Source: Chromera velia (Eukaryota; Sar; Chromeraceae). From it: DNA of 12,185 nucleotides. Numbering within the stretch: the stretch's first letter is position 1; every line of letters begins with the position of its first letter. This document shows positions 7,759 to 12,185 of this stretch, piece by piece. Under the pieces are notes generated by a model, which worked only from the letters and a program-made list of their open reading frames with translations, ran no database searches and had not been told where the DNA came from. A program made the translations under genes and the position numbers. The stretch is taken from contig JAHBMJ010001647.1 in assembly GCA_018398765.1 (NCBI GenBank), positions 15,473-27,657 on the forward strand, written 5' to 3'.

Positions 7759-8523
7759 ATGGTGAAGGCGTTGAATTTTTCCAGACGGTTTAGAGGTCCT
7801 GTCTCTTCCTGCAATGGTGGTTACGCCTGCGGTTCCCTGGCGTCGTTCTTGAAGACAGCCGGTCCAGTCTCCGTCCGTCTACATTCACCTCCACCGCTGG
7901 AGACGTCTCTCGAAGTCAAACTCGATTCTCCTTCTCAAAAAGCGACCCTTTGGCATGCAGATTCTTTGGTAGCCGAGGCGACTTCATGCGAAAATGATCC
8001 TATCCAACACACGGTTCCGCGTTCCCCTTCTTTCAGTGAAGCCCATGAAGCTCGAAGCCGTTTCAGTAGCTACAAATTTCATAACTACCCTCATTGCTTT
8101 GTATGCGGGCCGTCTCGCACACCAGGGGATGCTTTGAACCTCTTTCCCGGTCGTGTGTCCGGTTCTGCAGAAGCATCTCTGGTAGCGTCGTCTTGGGTTC
8201 CTGATCCGTCTCTGTCCCCGTCTTCTTCTGTTCTTCCCGAACCAGTTGTGTGGGCAGCGTTGGACTGTCCCGGTTTCTTCAGTATCGGGGCTTCTGAAGA
8301 CCGCGCCTTTCTGCTGGGCCAGATGAAAGCAAGGGTAGTTCGGGAAGTGTCAGTGGGACAGCGCTGTGTGGTGATAGGGTGGTTTTCTGGAATGAGCGGA
8401 AGAAAATACTTCACTAACACCGCTCTGTTTGACCAGGGGGGGGGACTGCTGGCTCAAAGTGAACAGATATGGATCGAGCTAAAACAGAAGGTGCCGAAAA
8501 AGACGATCAGCGCTGCTCTATAG
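7759..8523 (+). CDS. Double-hotdog thioesterase-like protein, intronless
   Basis: A single uninterrupted frame gives 254 residues from the first ATG. The frame opens after a TGA at 7663-7665, and the only earlier start would be a TTG at 7690. The N-terminal half has RRFRGP (9-14), NGGYACG (19-25), a hydrophobic strand with PPPLET, and DSLVAEA before a variable linker. The C-terminal half has HCFVCGP (112-118), VVWAALDCPG (163-172), a long strand region, GRK (214-216) and ALFD. This order resembles bacterial, especially actinobacterial, thioesterase-like proteins with two hotdog folds; I know the pattern from the family and ran no search. Such proteins may hydrolyse or bind acyl-CoA, but the substrate is unknown. 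No signal peptide or membrane segment is evident. The absence of introns beside an intron-rich gene, with the bacterial-type sequence, suggests horizontal acquisition. TAG stop at 8521-8523. Confidence 0.85.
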   Translation: MVKALNFSRRFRGPVSSCNGGYACGSLASFLKTAGPVSVRLHSPPPLETSLEVKLDSPSQKATLWHADSLVAEATSCENDPIQHTVPRSPSFSEAHEARSRFSSYKFHNYPHCFVCGPSRTPGDALNLFPGRVSGSAEASLVASSWVPDPSLSPSSSVLPEPVVWAALDCPGFFSIGASEDRAFLLGQMKARVVREVSVGQRCVVIGWFSGMSGRKYFTNTALFDQGGGLLAQSEQIWIELKQKVPKKTISAAL

Positions 8524-8860
8524 GGAGAACAGTCCGAAAACTGCTGGGATGTTTTTGTGTTGTATTTCGATGCCTTGAATGCAGTGCTCCGCACATTCGC
8601 AGCTATGATCCGCAGCATCAAGCCAGTCCGACGTGTGCTTTCGCGCTGCATCCACTCTTTTATCATTCTTCTCTCATTCTCCGTTCTCTCTCCCCTCTCT
8701 CTCCTCTCTATGTTCTCTCAATCTTTTCTCTATTTTCTCGCACTATTCTTTCATTTCCCCTTTGTTCTTCTCTCTCTCTCTTCTTTCGCTCTTGATACCA
8801 GTCTTGCCTAGAGTCTTGCCAGTGAACTCTTCTCTCTCATTGTATTTTACTTCATGTATA
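8524..8860 (+). other. CT-rich 3' flank of the hotdog gene
   Basis: Downstream of the hotdog stop, about 130 bp of mixed sequence leads into a pyrimidine-rich stretch at about 8656-8796 (CTCTC and TTCTC units). Overlapping Ser/Leu/Phe-rich frames on the plus strand reflect that composition. It probably includes the 3' UTR; I see no exact AATAAA. Confidence 0.6.
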
Positions 8861-9484
8861 CCTCAGGCTAGACCTCAGGCCTTAGGCTAGCCTTCAGCGT
8901 TTACTACAGTTACCACTAACTTCAAAGTTAAATTTGATTAAAGGGATAAAATCGAAACATTCAAATTAGTGACAGCAATTTTTATTGCGTATATGCTTAC
9001 GTATGCTCTTTATAACCTAGATTCTCACTCCAGACCTAGTTCGGATAGTAGCTCCGGACATGATCATTATTTTCTTAATTTAAGTTAATTAAGCTAAGTC
9101 ATTAAAGTACATTTAAGTCTTAGAGAGGCTAGCCTAGGAGGCTAGTAGAGAGGATTATTAAATCATGCTGGGAAGATTCGAATGGATGCATGCCATTGCA
9201 TGGTTTGCCACGTACTGCTTTCTTCGCACTGTATGGTATATGCATATAGAAAAAGAGAACAAAAGCAGTCAAGCTGCCAGTGACTCAGCTAGCATGCAAG
9301 CCCATCTTAATACGGCGCTAGGTACGGCGATGCGCCGATGGCATGTATATTAGTAACGTGTTCTAGAACGTGTTACGTGTATGTTCAAGTATACGCATGC
9401 ATCTAGGCATGCATGCACTAGATGCATCATGCATACATATATCGTTTGCTAAGTGAATATATATAGAATAAGATAATATTAGAC
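8861..9484. other. AT-rich, palindrome-rich spacer left of the TIR element
   Basis: No gene is recognised. The stretch has short repeated words (CTCAGGC, GGCTAG) at 8863-8898 and 9127-9150, a 10-bp palindrome GTTCTAGAAC at about 9360-9369, and a hairpin with perfect 10-bp arms at 9397-9406 and 9418-9427 around an 11-base loop made of GCATGC words. Together with 10489-10870 it forms a compositionally distinct island interrupted by the TIR element, so it may be an older decayed repeat. The 62-residue frame at 9165-9353 shows no domain. Confidence 0.5.
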
Positions 9485-9486
9485 TA

Positions 9487-9502
9487 GGCGACGCACAGTG
9501 GT
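9487..9502 (+). repeat. Left terminal inverted repeat
   Basis: GGCGACGCACAGTGGT, directly after the TA at 9485-9486 and before a run of 16 A. It is a perfect inverted match to 10471-10486. Confidence 0.9.
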
Positions 9503-9685
9503 AAAAAAAAAAAAAAAATAGACCTTTCCAGATTTTTTTTTTTTCTTTTTTTCTACGAAGGATTTCCTAGAGCACCTCTAGGAGCACCTTTTAGAAGTAC
9601 TTTTCAACTAACTTCCTCGCGAACTTATTACTCAACTCAAACTTTTAAACATCTTTCAACCCTAGTTTCAACCTTAGTTCTAGTA

Positions 9686-9775
9686 ATGCTTGAGCAGTGT
9701 GGGGAGAACGGAGGCCAGACAATTCGCGTTGCTGACTTCCTGAGTGATTACAAAGCCATCACGAAGATTGGGTAA
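9686..9775 (+). other. Possible exon-like small ORF inside the TIR element
   Basis: ATG to TAA, 29 codons, with a protein-like mix of residues (MLEQCGENGG, then IRVADFLSDYKAITKIG). It ends at GG|GTAAAT, which could be a splice donor, and a pyrimidine-led TTTCAG follows at about 9835-9840. This could be a captured gene fragment, but it is short enough to be chance. No domain is recognisable. Confidence 0.2.
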
Positions 9776-10470
9776 ATATGGTGGTCTTCACTCCTGGCAG
9801 CCTCCTGCTTTCGCTTCCTTTGTTTTGTGTGTTCGTTTCAGACGGTCCGCGTATTCATCCGAGAGACGCTGTCAGTTAAATAGACACAGACACAAAGACG
9901 CATATACATACACATACGTCTGTGGTGGTTCTCTCAGACATATCTGACGTCCTTCTTACTTCCCTCCTCTGAGGGATGCTGGGTGATGGACTAGATGATG
10001 GACCAACTGAGTATGAGAGACGAGGGAGACAGAGGAAATGACCCGGTTTGTCGTTTCACCATTCATGCTAATTGAAAAATAAATGAAGTCAGCGACCATC
10101 GCAAAAGGGGATTACAGGGACAAAGGCGAGCAGGCGGGCGAAGGGAAAAGGGGGCTCTCTTTTGTCCTATGCAAAGAGTGACAAGAAGGATGGATGCATG
10201 GATGCAGATAGAAGAGCAGACAGAGGAGAAGTTCTTTGACTGACTTTTTGATGATATCTAGGACGATATACATTTCAAAGCTCTAGTCAAAGCTAGTTTT
10301 GGTCAATCCTTTTAAGCGTCTACCAAGCTAAAAGTAAAACTGGGATCCTAGATATGATTCAAACTCTAGTTGAAGCTAGTCATTTAACCTTTATTTTTTT
10401 TTACATATACAATAAAATTTTAAATTCAAAAAAAAAAAAGAATAAACGTTTTCAGATTTTTTTTTTTTTT

Positions 10471-10486
10471 ACCACTGTGCGTCGCC
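10471..10486 (-). repeat. Right terminal inverted repeat
   Basis: ACCACTGTGCGTCGCC, the exact reverse complement of the left end. It is preceded by 14 T and followed by TA at 10487-10488. Confidence 0.9.
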
Positions 10487-10488
10487 TA

Positions 10489-11292
10489 GATATTAGATAA
10501 GATAAATGTCTGACGGTGCCAGTGCATAGAGGATTAGCTTACTACGCTAGCTACTACGTGAGTAGTAGTACGCGTTATTATGCGTTCTATATAAAAATTC
10601 ATTTTTAAAAAGAAGTAAAAAAAGAAAAAAGAATCAAAACTGTTCAACTTTTTTTTTAATCGGTCAAAAATCAAGTACAATCAAATCTAGGCTCACTTTA
10701 ATATAGCTAGACCATTCTACATCATATACACAATGCATGTATGAACGTATCTACGAACTTATGACTAGACTTATGAGTATAGTACCAGACGTACTACACT
10801 TGCGGACTTATTAATCAATCGTCACTGCATGAAAGCCATGCAGTTGAATTTGTACCACTTTTGAAATCATGCACGTGTGACCTGCCTTCAACTTATGAAT
10901 CAAGTGACCTCAGGTTCACTGTCTCTTTATTTGCTAAACTTAAGGTGGGGAGATGACTTAATTCAGTGCCAAACTTGCGAAGCAGGTGCACGCTTGAATC
11001 TCACTAAGACGCGCACATGCTTTCTTCGATCGTCCTCCTTCATCGCCCTCCGTCGATCTCATTCCACTTGCTTCCAGACTTTTCTCAGAACGCAGGAAGA
11101 ACCGAGCGAGTGAAATTGAGAGTTACTTTTCTGCACGAGCTCTTGCATGCTCCTCGCTGCGCACGATTCCGAAGCAGGGAGTAAAGGGATTACGTATGCA
11201 TGCTGGCGAACCAAAACTTAACGAGGTGATGTTGCCCTTTTTTTGAGTGACGCGTAGAAGCTCCAAGTCACGAAGGAAGGGAGCATTTGGTC
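10489..11292. other. Spacer right of the TIR element
   Basis: No gene is recognised. The first 380 bp are AT-rich with A and T runs and a short hairpin (arms 10551-10557 and 10562-10568, loop GTGA). From about 10870 composition becomes mixed. The 78-residue plus frame at 10877-11113 begins at GTG and has no domain. The segment just left of 11293 should be the 3' UTR of the minus-strand cysteine-rich gene. Confidence 0.5.
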
Positions 11293-11995
11293 TCAGAGTT
11301 TACCCTCTTTGTAGTTTTTTTCGGTCTCATCCGAACAGAATGGAAAGCCTTTCTCAAGTCTTTTCTTCAAGAATTTGGCATGATCTTCCTCGTCACCACG
11401 ACGATCTGGCATCTGCGATGGGAGTGTCAGTGCAATCGCGCAGTCGTGTGAAGTCATTGTGCAACTGCCTTTGCGCTTCTGCATCCAGTTCAACCTAAGG
11501 TACTCGCACTCGGCCAGCTTGATGTCGGCAGTGCACTCGTAAAGCCCTCTTGACCAGCAGCAGCATCGTTTTCCCTTCGAGAATTCCTCGCTTTCTTTCT
11601 CGTAGTCCTTGCCAAAAAAAAGCTGTCTGCAAGAAAGGACGAGGGGACGGTGGAGAAGGATACATGTGGTCTGACAAAGGCTTTTCTACCCGTGAGCATT
11701 TCCTTTTGCTCTTCCACCTCCTCCCAAGCAGAAATTCAGCAGAATCTCAAAAAGGGGTGGATCACGATAACATGAGTGCATGCGAAAATCATGAAGTGAG
11801 TGAGTAACCAAGTCAGTCGGTGAGTGAGTGAGTGAGTGAGTGAGTAAGGGAGGATGTGAGCGAGGTAGGGAAGAAGAAAAGGAACGGAGTGCTTGGATGA
11901 ATTGCCATTGAAACCGCCGTTTGCAGCAAGCAAAGCGCTTATGTAAATTTAAAGTGCCCAATGATATGCACTTCTGACGGGCACGAGTCTTTCAT
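11293..11995 (-). CDS. Small cysteine-rich protein, two exons, family unknown
   Basis: Model: complement(join(11293..11626, 11979..11995)), 116 residues. Exon 1 contributes MKDSC plus two bases; its ATG at 11995-11993 directly follows an in-frame TAA. The intron starts GTCAG, like all introns of the Smr gene, and ends TTTCTTGCAG; phase 2 joins CC and A as Pro. Exon 2 has convincing coding character: an acidic/Lys-rich lead (GKDYEKESEEFSKGK), a Cys cluster C27-C29, C37 and C46 eight residues apart in a helix-like segment, C61 and C68, then a charged tail with C103. The paired cysteines recall small CHCH/twin-cysteine mitochondrial proteins, but the spacing is not the usual CX9C, so I do not assign a family. 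No signal peptide or membrane segment is seen. A nearer GTCAG donor at 11675 also fits phase 2 but gives a 49-bp intron and no clear start. Exon 2 is firmer than exon 1. Confidence 0.62.
11627..11978 (-). other. Intron of the small cysteine-rich gene (352 bp)
   Basis: Proposed minus-strand intron, donor GTCAGA at 11978 and acceptor TTGCAG ending at 11627. It contains a GTGA microsatellite (11821-11846, with a shorter copy at about 11796-11805). Minus-strand frames inside it rich in THSL come from that repeat. Confidence 0.55.
11821..11846. repeat. (GTGA)n microsatellite
   Basis: About six and a half copies of TGAG, with a shorter run about 15 bp upstream. It is the same motif as the array at 47-73 and lies in the proposed intron of the minus-strand cysteine-rich gene. 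Confidence 0.93.
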
Positions 11996-12185
11996 TTATT
12001 CTTTCAGCTCTTCTTTCCCACCCCACTCCCCGACCCCTAACCCCCCTCCTTGGTCCGGCTTTCAGAAACATCCCTAGCTGTATCCCTCTGCCCCTATCTG
12101 ACCCCTCCTTCTCTCCCTTTCCAGTCAAAGCAAAGAAACCGTTCTTTTAGTGTCTTGTTTTCTGAATGCTCTCTGTCTCCCCCCC
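11996..12185. other. Right edge, upstream of the minus-strand gene
   Basis: Pyrimidine-rich on the plus strand, purine-rich on the minus strand, ending in five C. It should hold the 5' UTR and perhaps the promoter of the minus-strand cysteine-rich gene. The sequence AGAATAA lies just before its ATG. No other gene is visible. Confidence 0.45.

Larger units (their letters stand above)
9487..10486. mobile_element. 1000-bp TIR element, non-autonomous DNA transposon
   Basis: Both ends carry the same 16 bp in inverted orientation, GGCGACGCACAGTGGT, each followed inward by an A run (16 on the left, 14 on the right as read inward) and, after 14-17 more bases, a T run of 12. TA dinucleotides flank both ends (9485-9486 and 10487-10488), fitting a TA target duplication as in Tc1/mariner-type elements. 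The span is exactly 1000 bp. No transposase is encoded; the longest frame is 67 residues with no domain. Inside are TACGAAGG and CTAGAG words, imperfect direct repeats at about 10273-10304 and 10357-10383 sharing CTCTAGT and AAGCTAG, and a GC-richer middle. It is therefore a MITE-like or deletion derivative. Superfamily assignment rests only on the TA flanks and is tentative. Confidence 0.8.

Noticed and set aside
11490-11717. 75- and 60-residue minus-strand frames over exon 2 of the cysteine-rich gene
   Set aside because: They are shifted readings of that exon. The frame ending at 11293 has the acceptor at its start, the better composition and the longer continuation.

Overview
This is nuclear DNA from an intron-bearing eukaryote. 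I read three spliced or partly spliced genes with GT..AG introns, long microsatellites in introns and spacers, and a terminal-inverted-repeat transposon-like element. Nothing fixes the species. The domain set, mixed base composition and repeat-stuffed introns fit a unicellular alga or protist (a chromerid-like alveolate is one guess), but that is inference.

Layout, left to right. (1) A minus-strand gene whose 5' coding exon (766 down to about 350) encodes an RGG-box protein; it runs toward or past the left edge. (2) A 691-bp spacer between divergent genes. (3) A five-exon plus-strand gene, join(1458..1509, 1961..4515, 5101..5166, 5614..5641, 6738..6772), encoding a 911-residue protein with CUE-type ubiquitin-binding domains, a DUF1771-like helix region and a C-terminal Smr nuclease domain. 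This is the layout of the Cue2/NONU-1/N4BP2 group of no-go mRNA decay nucleases. The Smr domain is cut by three introns, and I rebuilt it by matching splice phase and family motifs. Its last intron holds about 800 bp of composite simple repeats. (4) A spacer with a GCCGA-rich minisatellite and a TATA-like box. (5) An intronless 254-residue double-hotdog, thioesterase-like gene of bacterial type. (6) An AT-rich, palindrome-rich spacer containing a 1000-bp element with 16-bp terminal inverted repeats and TA target duplications. (7) A minus-strand two-exon gene, complement(join(11293..11626, 11979..11995)), for a 116-residue cysteine-rich protein that I do not recognise.

All four introns of the Smr gene, and the intron proposed for the small minus-strand gene, begin with GTCAG, which is not the usual GTAAG/GTGAG. 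This shared donor, with agreeing phases, supports the models and may be a trait of the organism. The two divergent left-hand genes both look RNA-related (RGG box; mRNA-surveillance nuclease). I see no functional link between them and the hotdog or small cysteine-rich gene. No rRNA, tRNA, CRISPR or viral gene was recognised.
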